A DNA stretch of 25,938 bases from Stramenopiles sp. TOSAG23-2 (lineage: Eukaryota; Sar): the NCBI GenBank assembly GCA_900128395.1, contig LT649443.1, positions 1 through 25,938 of the forward strand, in the 5' to 3' direction. The translations under genes were made by a program, and so were the position numbers. Of the stretch, positions 1 through 9,472 are shown piece by piece. The notes under the pieces are model-generated. The model was not told where the DNA came from. It did not search any database and was given only the letters and a program-made list of their open reading frames with translations. Within the stretch, counting starts at the first letter, position 1. Every line of letters starts with the position of its first letter.

Positions 1-594
1 ATACATATGTATATATATATATATATATATATATGTCATATGGATACATACTATCCTAGTAGTATATTCATTCATTCAAGAGATGCTATTGTAAAGGTAT
101 AGTAAAATGCTTACTTTGTCTGTCCACCTTCTTCAACCAACGAAAAAAATAAAAAAAAGATTTTTCTGTGGTGCTGCTGTGCTGGTATTATGTGTTAAAC
201 TTCTTGGTACTGTGTTGTTGTGTGCTACTCGATCCCCTCATCTTCGCCTGCTACAGCCCATAATCAGGAATTCTGAGCGCATAGTTGTGTGCCAGGTGTG
301 CTGGTGTGTTCTGGTGTGCCAGCCAGCTGATAACTGTGGCACTGTGGCCTTATAGCTGCTTAAAGATAGCTGGCTGGCCAGGCTGGCTGGCCCGGCTGGC
401 CTTCCAGCTTTTAGATACATAATAGAAGTTTTACGTATAAAATTAGTACTGTACAGGTATACGAGGAGTGTATCTCTAATGAAAGACCACCTGTAACCTG
501 TAAGATACTTTGGATACATTTTAAAAAGTCGTCACACACACACACATCACACACAATTATTCGTAAAAATATATATATATTATATTATAAAATA
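1..594. other. Intergenic, AT-rich with microsatellites and a CTGG-rich island
   Basis: I see no convincing gene here; the short open frames are low-complexity. Visible are an (AT)n tract at about 9-34, a run of CTGG/CCAG-rich sequence at about 290-411 that is far richer in G and C than its surroundings, and a (CA)n tract at about 531-557. The stretch lies beyond the 3' end of UBA3, so its right end probably holds that gene's 3' UTR and polyadenylation site. Confidence 0.6.
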
Positions 595-1952
595 TTATTG
601 AGAAATTTTAATAACTAATGGGACTTGCAATTTCTCACTAGTTACATATACTTCTGTGTTGATACCAATACCTAAATCACATAATTTTTGTGTTAAATTT
701 TTTTCAGTAGCTTTTCTTAAACTAATAGGTTTATTCATATATAATGTCGCTCCTGCTGTACGAAAACTGCAATCGCCAAATGAATGTGGTGCCTCTTTTA
801 AAAGAAGCCTTAAATCACCTAATGTAGATGTTGTTGGGTCCAAATGAATATATACAGGTTTTCCAGAACATACAGGACATCCATCACGTTTTTTATATTG
901 TATTAATAATGAATTGACACCAGTAGCTCCCATGTATTGATGCCAACAATTCATAGTTTGTGATGCAAAGGAGACCATTTTAAATGCTTCGTTACAACAA
1001 CATGCAGCAATTAAAGCATTTGTCGATGCAATTGCAGGAATAATACTTTTTACGACACCCATGGTTAACATATAATCAGGTAATGGTGTGATATTATATT
1101 CTCTCGCCCGTTCAATAGCATTTTCACATATATAACGCATATGTTCAGGACTATCTTTATCTAACTTTGTCTCGCTGCCAAATAATTTAGCCCATCCTTC
1201 TTTAATTGGAACCGCTGATTTACCACTAACTTGACCATTTATAGCAAACATGACATATGCAATGCAATGTTCAGGTTTACGTGGATTCTCTGCTACGGTA
1301 CATATTTGAAATGCAGTAGTTGGTGTGAACGTATCCATGGAGCATTCGAAACATGAAGTGATTCTTGGTAATATCACACGAGCTTGGCCTTTAAAACCTT
1401 CTGTACCACCATCAATCAATGGTATTATAGTACTTTCATCTGGATCAATATCACCATCTTCATCATATTTCACAAAACTACATAATAATGAATTCATCCA
1501 ACGCCTCGCATCAATATTATCTAAACCAGCAACAATGCATTGGAAAGCTTTATACCACTCTTCATCTTTTTCTTGTATGCGACACGTATGCGCTACGACT
1601 TTACATGAAGGTACACGATTCATGATAAAATTTGCTGCTACTTTTGATTTATAATCACCAACATCTTTTTGCCTAAATAAAAATTGTCGATTTAAATTTG
1701 AAACATCAATTGTATCCATATCAATAACATGTATATTCTTAAAACCACTCATTGATAAATCTTTTAATATTTCACATCCCAATCCACCAGCGCCTATTAC
1801 TAATATTTTCGCTTCATTGACGGCATTGACAACCTCTTGGCCGGGTTCAAATTCACCATTTGGTAAAGACCCTGTTTCGTTACCATATGGTGATTCAGTA
1901 GTAAGAAGTCTTACATGGTCGATAATTGCACTAGTTTTATTATTATTATTAT

Positions 1953-1989
<37 letters not shown>

Positions 1990-2019
1990 CGTTGTTGTAT
2001 TTTCAACTTCCATAGACAT
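595..2019 (-). CDS. UBA3: NEDD8-activating enzyme E1 catalytic subunit (UBA3)
   Basis: A 474-aa single-exon protein, close to the usual UBA3 length (about 460 aa). UBA3 pairs with APP-BP1/NAE1, adenylates NEDD8, captures it on a cysteine and passes it to UBC12 for cullin neddylation. Visible in order: a Thr15-Asn5 tract at residues 8-27; the nucleotide-binding GAGGLG at 76-81; the DVSNLNRQFLFR signature of E1 adenylation domains; IDGGTEGFKG; CFEC and CPVC cysteine pairs that fit the structural zinc site; the catalytic cysteine in FQICTVAENP at about C240; and a C-terminal ubiquitin-fold-like region that normally recruits the E2. The GVVKSIIPAIASTNA motif is also typical of the family. The ATG is the first in frame. 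The Thr tract is encoded by an ACT-type microsatellite and is probably length-variable. It is transcribed divergently from the gene at 2654. Confidence 0.95.
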
Positions 2020-2173
2020 TGTTGTTGTTTTTTTTTAATGTTTATCCTTGTAATGTGATGTAGATAGTCTTTCTTGTTTAAAAAAAAAAAGTAGCATTTA
2101 GTTTGATTACGTTTGTCCTGTATATCTAATACATGTATATATATTCAATATATATTTATACCATCATCATCTT

Positions 2174-2196
2174 CTTTTTATTATTCAATATTTTTT

Positions 2197-2229
<33 letters not shown>

Positions 2230-2272
2230 CTTTTTATTATTCAATATTTTTTTTTTTTTTTTTTTTTTTTTT
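2174..2272. repeat. Tandem duplication of a ~56-bp unit carrying poly-T
   Basis: The sequence CTTTTTATTATTCAATA occurs at 2174 and again at 2230, each time followed by a long T run (2199-2229 after one interrupting A, and 2247-2272). The spacing is 56 bp. Homopolymers of this length are prone to length error in reads, so the exact number of Ts is uncertain. Confidence 0.7.
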
Positions 2273-2368
2273 ATATTTTTTCATCATCTCAATGTGCACC
2301 ACGGTTTATACGTACCATTTAAATCCCTTAAATACAGAAATCAATATCGGGATGCTTGATGTTGTACC

Positions 2369-2460
2369 ACCTTAACCTGGCTGGGCTGGGCTTGTGCTGG
2401 GCTTCTATTGCTGGGCTTTGGAAAGCCTGGAATGGAAAGCCTGGAAAGCCTGGAAAGCCG
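2369..2460. repeat. GC-rich CTGG / TGGAAAGCC short-repeat island
   Basis: The left half is a degenerate run of GGCTGGGCT-like words; the right half has four TGGAAAGCC units, the first forming a near-palindrome with the preceding GGCTT. Its composition stands out sharply from flanking AT-rich DNA. Similar CTGG/CCAG islands occur at about 290-411 and 22979-23040, all intergenic. No function is known to me. Confidence 0.6.
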
Positions 2461-2653
2461 TTTGCAGCAGAGTTTGTTATTGCACTATTGTTGCTTTTTT
2501 TTTTCATAAATAACACACACATGGTTGCACATCATGTCATCAATAAATATAATATATATAATATGTTTCTTTTATAAGAAAGCATTTACGTATAAACACT
2601 AATACACACAATAAACATTATAGTATAATAGACAACAATCAAAATGAATCATA

Positions 2654-3626
2654 ATGAAATGGAGAACACCTGCGCAGAAATTACGAACATCACCAAATGC
2701 AAAAATAAAATCTCAAGTAGAAGAATTAGAAGATCAACGAATGAAAGAAATTGAAGCTCAAAAAAAAATATCAAATTACAAACAAGCCCAAAGTGAAAGT
2801 GGTAAAACATATAATAGTGTAGCGTCTAGTAGATTTTCCGGTTCAACAAATATCTCGCTTGCAAGTATTGGATCCATGTTAGCCGATCGTTTAAGACACG
2901 TCGGAAACAGAAAAGAAGAATAAAGATGATGATCTAACATCATCAGAGGATAAACTATTATTACAAGATGATCATGAACTATTTTATGATTTTAGAGATG
3001 ATGAAGCAGATTTATTTCGCAGGTTGGAAAGACATTTGCGTATCAGTCATGAAAATAGTAAGAAAAAGAAAAAGAAGCATAAGGATAACAGTTCGATGGA
3101 TGGCTTAAGAAGTGGTGACGATGGGGAATATAATTATTCATCAGATGATGAAAACGAAAGCGAAGATAGACGAAGACAAAGTACGGCAGAATCATCGGGG
3201 ACTAATTTAAACGTAGATTTTAATTATGGCGACATCATCGAGCGAACACCAGAAGAAATATTTGATACCTTCCTAAATTCATATAAAGGATTTGCAAGGT
3301 TTAAAGAGCTGTTAATCCGAGATGGTTTCGATGATATGGAAGCGCTCATTTATGCTAAGAAAAAAGATTTACTTGATATAATGCCTAAAAAAGCAGCAAT
3401 AAGATTTTACAAAGTCTTAAAAAGGGAAAAGCCACATTGGAAAATTGTATATCGTAAGCAACGTGAACAAATTGAAATTGAACGGGCAGAAGAAAGAGAA
3501 CGGGAGGAACGATTAAAAAAAGAAGAAGAAGGTTGGTTTGTTGGTGAATATGGATCGGAGGAGGAGGAAGATTATGATGATGAATTGATGCATGATGGTT
3601 TTCATGATGGGCATGATGATTATTGA
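2654..3626 (+). CDS. SAM-like acidic/coiled-coil protein, reading frame broken near 2890-2920
   Basis: The first part (ATG at 2654) is a basic then coiled-coil segment that runs in one frame to a TAA at 2921. The second part runs in the next frame, open from about 2895 to the TGA at 3624-3626. Both look coding, so I treat them as one gene. The break can be resolved by a 58-nt intron at 2889-2946 (GTTTAAG donor, CTAAC, CATCAG acceptor), giving a 304-aa product. A 1-nt error or a +1 shift at GAA-TAA-A would give about 323 aa. The second part has an acidic/Lys-rich linker, then a helical segment around FKELLIRDGFDDMEAL and LLDIMPKKAAIRFYKVLK that resembles a SAM domain. After that come a charged coiled coil and an acidic His/Asp-rich tail. 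The SAM-like call is tentative and I do not recognise the family. It converges with the proline-rich gene, leaving only about 150 bp between them. Confidence 0.6.
2889..2946 (+). other. Putative short intron (58 nt) in the SAM-like gene
   Basis: Removing this segment joins the two reading frames exactly (C|AG codon, phase 1). The donor GTTTAAG is weaker than the GTAAGT and GTATGT of the supported introns, and the CTAAC box lies only about 10 nt from the AG. The interval also reads as natural acidic coding sequence in the downstream frame. A sequencing indel therefore remains a serious alternative. Confidence 0.4.
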
Positions 3627-3775
3627 TGTTTAATGAGAAAATGTTTCACGTGTTTAATACGAGTACGATATTCGTAATATTTTACTTCGTATATATTTTT
3701 TTTATATATAAAAAATATTTTTTTTTAGATTTTTTGAAATATATATAAATAATTTTTTCACATATATCATACATA

Positions 3776-6700
3776 TCATATGTCCCTCCGTTTCCCATTG
3801 TAATGATCAATTTCTTCTTGGTATAATCTTGCTGCTTCCTCGCCATATGGCAATAATTCATCAACTCGTAATAAGAAGGATATACGTTCATGTATTGGAA
3901 CATCATATCGATCCCATAATTTTTCAACTCTGATTCTTGTTGCATTATATACATTTAATTGTAAATCATCATTTTTTTTCTTTTCATCTGCTTTTTTTAA
4001 CATTGTATTCAATGATTCTCGTGCACGTTGTTCACGTGTTTGCAATAAAATATGTTCTGCTGTTACCGTTTTTTGTCGTTGTGTATGATGTCGTTTTTGC
4101 ATTTCCAATTTTTGCACTGCATGATCATATTCAGCAGCATATCGGTTTGTTAATACATCATATACAGCATCGTATTTTTTTCTACATTTCAACTCTTCCT
4201 CTTGGATACGTAATTCGCCTTTTTCCTTTACAATTTTTAATTTAGATTTCCATTCATTTTCAATTTCATTGTAGATATCTTGCTTTAATTTATGTAATGC
4301 TTTTTCTTTTTGTTGCTTTGATTGATATTTTCGAAATTGTAACGTTTCTTTTTGTTGAATTAATTCTTGATTTAAACCATTTAATGTAGTTTGATGATTG
4401 GAATCTTGCAGCTTAATTGCCACTTTTAATTGTGAAAAATCTTCTGTTAATTTCTTCAATAAGCTTTCCTCATTATTTTTTTCATTCAATCGTGATGCAT
4501 ATCCTATTTTTAATTCGTTAATAGTTTGATCAAAAAAATGTGATCGACGTGCCATACGTGTTGTCATATCATCCAATTTTACACCTAATATTTTTTCCAG
4601 TTGTTCTTGTATATTGTTTGTTTCAACATTACGTTCTGTAGGTATGAAATTATGTTAGTTATTCATTGAATATCTTTTTATGCTGATGTTAATTAGTTAC
4701 TTTACTTACGTTTGTTTTGGAATGTATTACGTTTTAACAATTGATTTCGTTCAATACGTAATTTTTCAATATTACTAATAATCGATGAAATTGTTAAAAA
4801 TGAAGATGACGATGATGAATGTGGACTTTCCTTACTTTCCAAAATATCATCCAACCAACTCTCTGCATTTTTTAATTTATCTTGCATAAAAGATATATCA
4901 GCTTGCAATTCATCATTACGTTTTTGTAACATTTTACTATCACCATTTACTGCATTATTTAATGCTTGAATATTTTTTGATACGGCATAAATAGATCGAT
5001 CTAATATTTCCAGTTGCAACTCATGCAATCCATTCACCGAAACCAACTCTTCGTATTTCTGTTCATATTCTTCTTTTAATGAACTTAATTCCACATCCAC
5101 TGCTGACTGTAGAACACCAAGTCTTTTTAATGATATTGATGGGGGTGATGGTGTTGTAAAAGCAAGAACATTTATTGTGTTTTTGATATGATTATCAAAA
5201 ACAGATGGTGACGGTGATTGTTGTTGTGGTTGGGTTAGTTGTGAAGCTGATGCTGATGCTGATGATTCTGTTGCTAATGGTAATACTTTTGGAATTGGTG
5301 GTGGTGAAATTTTTGGTTCGACATTAACATCTCTAGTTTTTGTTGTTGCTGGTAATACAAGTGGCATTGGTAGTGGGTTAACAACCGCTTCATTCTTCGT
5401 TTCTACTTCAGCTTGTGGTGCACCTACCATATCAATTACTTTCGATTCTGTAATATTCTTTGTCATTTCAATTAAACGTGTGCTTCGTCTTCTACGCTTT
5501 TCTTTCATCATTGCTGTTCTTTTCTCCATTTTCACTTTCTTTTCCTCTGTTGCTTTAGTTGATGCTTGTAATTCATTCTCATCTTCAGGTGGAGGCGGCG
5601 GCGGTGGTGGTGGCGGTAAAACAGACTTACTTGATATTCTAACTACAGGTTTGTTATCTGAAGGGGGTAATGAAGGTATTGGTGGTCTTGTATAACTCTT
5701 CTTTGCTATTGCTTCTGCTTCCTCTTTGGCTTTTTGCTCTTCAAGTTTCTTTACGGCAGCAGCTATTGCTTCTTCATCATCTTTTGCTTTTTTTGCTTTC
5801 GCTGCTTTTTTTGCTTTTGCTTCTTTGTCTTCTTTTGCTTTTTTTGCTTTTGCTTCTTCATCTTCTTTTGATTTTTTTGCTGCACGTGCTTTTGCTGCAG
5901 CGATTGGTGGTGGTGGTGGTGGTCTGGCTTTTGGCAGACCATTTTTCGTCATTGTTGGCAATCCTGGCGCTTTGTTTTTCATAGCCATCGATGTAGGTGG
6001 AGGCGGAGGCCTAGACTTCGTTTTCTTAATTGCTGCTGCTGTTGCTTTCGGTGCCGGGGGCGGTGGAACTGTGAATATATTATTGTTAATGTATGTTAAT
6101 AAATTTATATATATTTTTATAAAAGGAAAGAAGCGGTAATGAAAAAATATTAATAAATAAAATACATACCTGTTTTACTAATACCAGTTGGTTTTGCCAA
6201 TCCTGGCGCTTGTTTTTTCATAGCCATTGATGTAGGTGGAGGCGGAGGCCTAGACTTCGTTTTCTTAATTGCTTTTTTTGCTTTCGTTGTTTCTTCTTGC
6301 AGTGCATTTGCTTTAGCTTCTTCATCTTTTGCTTTTTCCATGTCAGCTTCCTCTTTAGCTTTTTGCTCTTCAAGTTTCATTGCTGCATCTTTGGCTTTTT
6401 GCTCTTCAAGTTTCTTTACGGCAGCAGCTATTGCTTCTTCATCATCTTTTGCTTGTTTTGCTGTCGCTGCTTTTTTTGCTTTTGCTTCTTTGTCTTCTTT
6501 TGCTTTTTTTGCTTTTGCTTCTTCATCTTCTTTTGATTTTTTTGCTGCACGTGCTTTTGCTGCAGCGATTGGTGGTGGTGGTGGTGGTCTGGCTTTTGGC
6601 AGACCATTTTTCGTCATTGTTGGCAATCCTGGCGCTTTGTTTTTCATAGCCATCGATGTAGGTGGAGGCGGAGGCCTAGACTTCGTTTTCTTAATTGCTG

Positions 6701-6881
6701 CTGCTGTTGCTTTCGGTGGCAGAGGTAGTTTTGGGTGTGGTGGGGGTGGCGATCGTGGTATATTTAATCCAGGTGGTATTGGTGGTTTAGATTTTGATAA
6801 ACCAGGCGGTGGCTTTGGATTTGAAGCCAATGAACCATGTGGTGTTCTGGGTGGCGGCGGGGGAGGATGCTTAGGTGGCAT
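3776..6881 (-). CDS. Proline-rich, Ala/Lys/Glu-rich coiled-coil protein, three exons
   Basis: Exons at 6881-6170, 6068-4710 and 4635-3776 splice in frame (phase 1 both times) into 976 aa. Residues 1-80 are Pro-rich (PPPPPP, PPGLSK). Next come repeated blocks of TSMAMKNKAPGL, polyproline and an Ala/Lys/Glu-rich single-helix-like stretch, present in exon 1 and again in exon 2. Exon 2 then has another polyproline run (PPPPPPPPPP), a Ser/Pro-rich linker and a coiled coil. Exon 3 is almost entirely coiled coil and ends with a WDRYDVPIHERISFLLRVDE segment reminiscent of centrosomal or ciliary coiled-coil proteins. The polyproline runs resemble formin FH1 or other profilin/SH3-binding tracts, but there is no FH2 domain, so it is not a formin. 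A cytoskeletal scaffold is an inference only. The ATG at 6881 is the first in frame and lies next to a 39-bp tandem duplication. Confidence 0.8.
4636..4709 (-). other. Intron 2 of the proline-rich gene (74 nt)
   Basis: On the minus strand the donor is C|GTAAGT, followed by AACTAACAT as a branch-site-like box and CATACCTACAG as acceptor. Splicing gives a C|AA glutamine codon and joins two coiled-coil frames; 19 codons precede the first methionine of exon 3. Confidence 0.9.
5724..6053. repeat. 330-bp direct repeat, copy in exon 2
   Basis: This segment matches 6389-6718 with only two mismatches by eye (offset 665 bp). It encodes the polyproline plus Ala/Lys/Glu block of exon 2. Part of the same unit (about 75 bp around the TSMAMK coding region) appears a third time at about 6195-6269. 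Confidence 0.9.
6069..6169 (-). other. Intron 1 of the proline-rich gene (101 nt)
   Basis: On the minus strand the donor is ACAG|GTATGT and the acceptor TATTCACAG|TTCC, with TTAAC boxes upstream of the acceptor. Splicing completes a G|TT valine codon and opens exon 2 into the same repeat block that exon 1 carries. Without splicing, exon 1 stops within about 6 codons. Confidence 0.88.
6389..6718. repeat. 330-bp direct repeat, copy in exon 1
   Basis: This is the partner of 5724-6053. The only differences I found are two G-for-T changes on the plus strand, which change Lys-coding positions to Thr/Gln (AATAKQAKDD instead of AAKAKKAKDD). Intron 1 lies between the two copies. Confidence 0.9.
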
Positions 6882-7612
6882 ACTTCTTGTTTAATTACAG
6901 TATATATACATATACAATTATATTCTTGTTTAATTACAGTATATATACATATACATTTATACTTTACGATATATATTTACAACCGATAATATATATTAAT
7001 TTTTTAATTAATAGATTGTTTTTTCGAAGTGCAACAAGTATAATAATAATAATACAGGTAATAATAATAAAAAAAGATAATAATACCAGGTAATAATAAG
7101 AAGAAATACGGAATACGGATCCAGTAAAAGAACCTATTAGTAGCTTAGGAGTATACTCGCTCCGCTCCTCGATCCTGTCACTAATTAAAACGATACACTA
7201 TTGATTTTTAAAAATAGCATGTGTATAGCATTGTATTCGAAGATAATATACACAGCACATAGCATTATATCAATTTATATCCCTATCAGATTTTGTATTA
7301 TTATTTTTTTTTTACGTATAGCTCGAGCGAGTATACACGATTGTGTCAGGTATAGTGCATCAAAAAAGATACAATTCATTTACCAGGTATATAGCAGTAG
7401 CAATGTCATCAATATATTAGAAAAGCAAAACACATTTATTATTACATAATTTATAGCCCCTATCGATGATAGTTGCTTACCTAAAAATCCAAACGAATTT
7501 ATAAATGACTCTACCAATAAATGCAATAAAGATATACATATAGTTTCACAAATTTACATATGCAACCCAACGTAATTATTCAAACTAACTAACTAATTAA
7601 TAATAAGAAACA
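6882..7612. other. Divergent intergenic region between proline-rich and FYR genes
   Basis: It must contain both promoters. I see the 39-bp tandem duplication at its left edge, AAT/ATA-rich simple sequence around 7036-7100 with ATACAGGTAATAAT and ATACCAGGTAATAAT as related words, and a short GC-richer stretch at about 7146-7180 that includes the palindrome GAGTATACTC. There is no convincing gene; the open frame at 7201-7449 is low-complexity and unlike any family I know. Confidence 0.5.
6884..6961. repeat. 39-bp tandem duplication next to the start codon
   Basis: Two 39-bp units, 6884-6922 and 6923-6961, differ at one position near the end. Each begins TTCTTGTTTAATTACAG on the plus strand. 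They lie immediately upstream of the proline-rich gene's ATG (6881-6879), so they occupy its 5' UTR or core promoter. Confidence 0.85.
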
Positions 7613-9472
7613 ATGCCTCGAAGATCTACAAGAAAGAAAACAAAAACCGGTGGTGGTATTCCAAAACAATCCTCCTCCTTCTCCTCTTCCTCTTCTACTT
7701 CCAAAACCTCCAAAACCTCAACTACCAAAACAACAAAAAACTCATTTAATAAACGTTTTGTAAGGCGGAAATCACGTAGATTAAATCGTAATTCAACAGT
7801 TGTAGCAGCACCACCACCAATTGATTCAGATTCGTCGTCATCAGATTCGGACTCGTCGTCGTCAGATTCTGATTTTGATGGTGTTATACCAGGAAACCTT
7901 TTCGAAACTGAATTAACAAGAGCACAAAAACAAAAAATCAATGAAAATATATTAAAACAACAAAAGATGATTAAAGCATATGAAGAAAAAGAAAAATCTC
8001 GTACTATTAATGATCTCATCGAGATGATGGAATGTACAAAAGAGGAAGCAGAGACGGCGTTACAACAAACGAAAGGTAACCACGACAAAGCGATTAACAA
8101 GCTAATTATTTTAAAACGCAAACAAGAAAGGGAAACTAGGCGCAAGCAATTAGAAGCGGAAGGCCATATATTTCCAGGACGTAAAAAAAGAAAGCTTAAT
8201 GAAATGGAACAAGAACCTGTATTATTACCTGCAAATGCAATTGTAAATACGGATTCTCCATCATCAACAAGACGGGGAAAGAAAGTAGTGTTAAAACCAC
8301 GTGTTGTCATTCAGCAAGTAAAAACTGTAGAACAAATGAAATCAATTTTGATTAAAAAAAAGAAAAATAGGTCAAGATTGGGACGGGTTACACACAAAGC
8401 TACTAAAAAATGCGAATTAATAAATATTGGTAAAATTGATACTCGAATTCGATTTTCAAATCATGGTTATATTTTTCCTGTTGGTTATAAATCTTACATT
8501 ACATACATATCAAGCAAAAATCCTAATGAACGCTGTAAGCATTTATGTGAGATTGTAGCACCAACAAATTGTGGCGAAAAAGACACAGAAGAATGGAAGA
8601 AGGCACGCCCAATCTTTCGTATAACTGCAGACGATCGTCCTGACGAACCAGTGGAAGGATTTTCAGCCACTGGGCCTTGGAAAAAAATTTTGGTTCGTAT
8701 CAATGTTGGCAGAAAGCGGGAAAAAATGCCAATAAAAAACACAGCAATTGCAGGACCGGAATATTTTGGTTTAAATGCTCCAAACGTAATCCAAGCAATG
8801 GAAGCATTACCAAATGCAGAAAAATGTACTAAATATTGGGCTGGGAAGGAAGTCTTATTGGCACAGAGAGGATTACTTGATGCAGGTGAAGATTATGGAA
8901 GGAAAAAACGTGAGAAGGGTTATACGGTAGAAAGGAAGTCGAGTGATAGTACAAGAAAAAAATCAAAATCGCCAAAAAAAAACAACATTCAGAAAATCAA
9001 ACAGTCGTCTAATAATGATCTAAATGGGGGTCAATCTTCAAATGGTAATATTAGTAGTAGCACATCAGCTCGAAGTAATTCTAGAAGGCGCCGTTCATTA
9101 CAATTTGTACAAGATGTTTTGTATACAACTGAACATGAAGACTATCAAGGATATTGGAGTACAGTTGGAAGAACGGAAAGATTAAAGAATCGACGCAGAA
9201 ATGCAGGTGAAACAATTGATGATTTAAATAAAACTGATGAGAGCAATAATCCTTTATATGGCAAAATTGATAAAATTACGCTGGATCCAATTGAAAATCC
9301 GCACATGTCGCCTGCAGGCCATGTATTAGGGTTGCAAACGTGGCTAATGTGTATTAAGCGAAATAAATTGTGCCCATTCACGAAAAAACGATTGAAGAAA
9401 ACTGATTTAATCAGATTGACAAAAGAGAATTTTGATAATTACCGTTCTAAAATTGTTGGGATGGATTTATAA
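7613..9472 (+). CDS. FYR-domain protein with UBA/CUE-like helix and U-box-like C-terminus
   Basis: A 619-aa single-exon protein. Residues 1-80 are basic and Ser-rich, followed by a Ser/Asp run that suggests CK2-type phosphorylation. A helical segment at about 125-165 (LIEMMECTKEEAETALQQ) resembles a UBA/CUE helix bundle. At about 273-320 IRFSNHGYIFPVGYKS fits FYRN; at about 332-415 PIFRITADDRPDEPVEGFSA, GPEYFGLNAPNVIQAMEALP and C-x-Y fit FYRC. FYR modules occur in MLL/trithorax proteins and TBRG1 and act in chromatin. The C-terminus (about 546-615) has ITLDPIENPHMSPAGHVLG, then W-x2-C-x6-CPFTK, resembling a U-box or modified RING of the E3 ligase type. A nuclear ubiquitin-ligase or chromatin role is inferred from these domains. 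The ATG at 7613 is the first in frame. Confidence 0.85.
   Translation: MPRRSTRKKTKTGGGIPKQSSSFSSSSSTSKTSKTSTTKTTKNSFNKRFVRRKSRRLNRNSTVVAAPPPIDSDSSSSDSDSSSSDSDFDGVIPGNLFETELTRAQKQKINENILKQQKMIKAYEEKEKSRTINDLIEMMECTKEEAETALQQTKGNHDKAINKLIILKRKQERETRRKQLEAEGHIFPGRKKRKLNEMEQEPVLLPANAIVNTDSPSSTRRGKKVVLKPRVVIQQVKTVEQMKSILIKKKKNRSRLGRVTHKATKKCELINIGKIDTRIRFSNHGYIFPVGYKSYITYISSKNPNERCKHLCEIVAPTNCGEKDTEEWKKARPIFRITADDRPDEPVEGFSATGPWKKILVRINVGRKREKMPIKNTAIAGPEYFGLNAPNVIQAMEALPNAEKCTKYWAGKEVLLAQRGLLDAGEDYGRKKREKGYTVERKSSDSTRKKSKSPKKNNIQKIKQSSNNDLNGGQSSNGNISSSTSARSNSRRRRSLQFVQDVLYTTEHEDYQGYWSTVGRTERLKNRRRNAGETIDDLNKTDESNNPLYGKIDKITLDPIENPHMSPAGHVLGLQTWLMCIKRNKLCPFTKKRLKKTDLIRLTKENFDNYRSKIVGMDL

Larger units (their letters stand above)
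2020..2653. other. Divergent intergenic region with duplicated poly-T tracts and a CTGG island
   Basis: This region separates the UBA3 start (minus) from the gene starting at 2654 (plus) and must hold both promoters. It contains two long T runs, 2199-2229 and 2247-2272, each preceded by the same sequence (see the repeat entry). It also holds a GC-rich block at about 2369-2460 with CTGGGCTGGGC-type sequence and four copies of a TGGAAAGCC unit. An ATG at 2644 in another frame opens a possible short upstream ORF of about 36 codons overlapping the downstream start. I saw no recognisable TATA or known element. Confidence 0.55.

Noticed and set aside
238-519. Open frame across the CTGG island
   Set aside because: Composition is repeat-driven, no family is recognisable, and it starts and ends in microsatellite-like DNA.
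2113-2375. Phe-rich open frames over the poly-T region
   Set aside because: They are only translations of T homopolymers.
3680-3695. Resemblance of ACTTCGTATA words to half of a loxP site
   Set aside because: The words lack the paired inverted arms and spacer and recur as single short matches in AT-rich DNA.
3776-6881. Formin
   Set aside because: Polyproline tracts resemble FH1, but no FH2 domain is present in any of the three exons.
6340-6894. Plus-strand open frame rich in Gly, Ala and Phe
   Set aside because: It is antisense to the polyproline and Lys/Ala coding of exon 1; GGT runs simply mirror proline codons.
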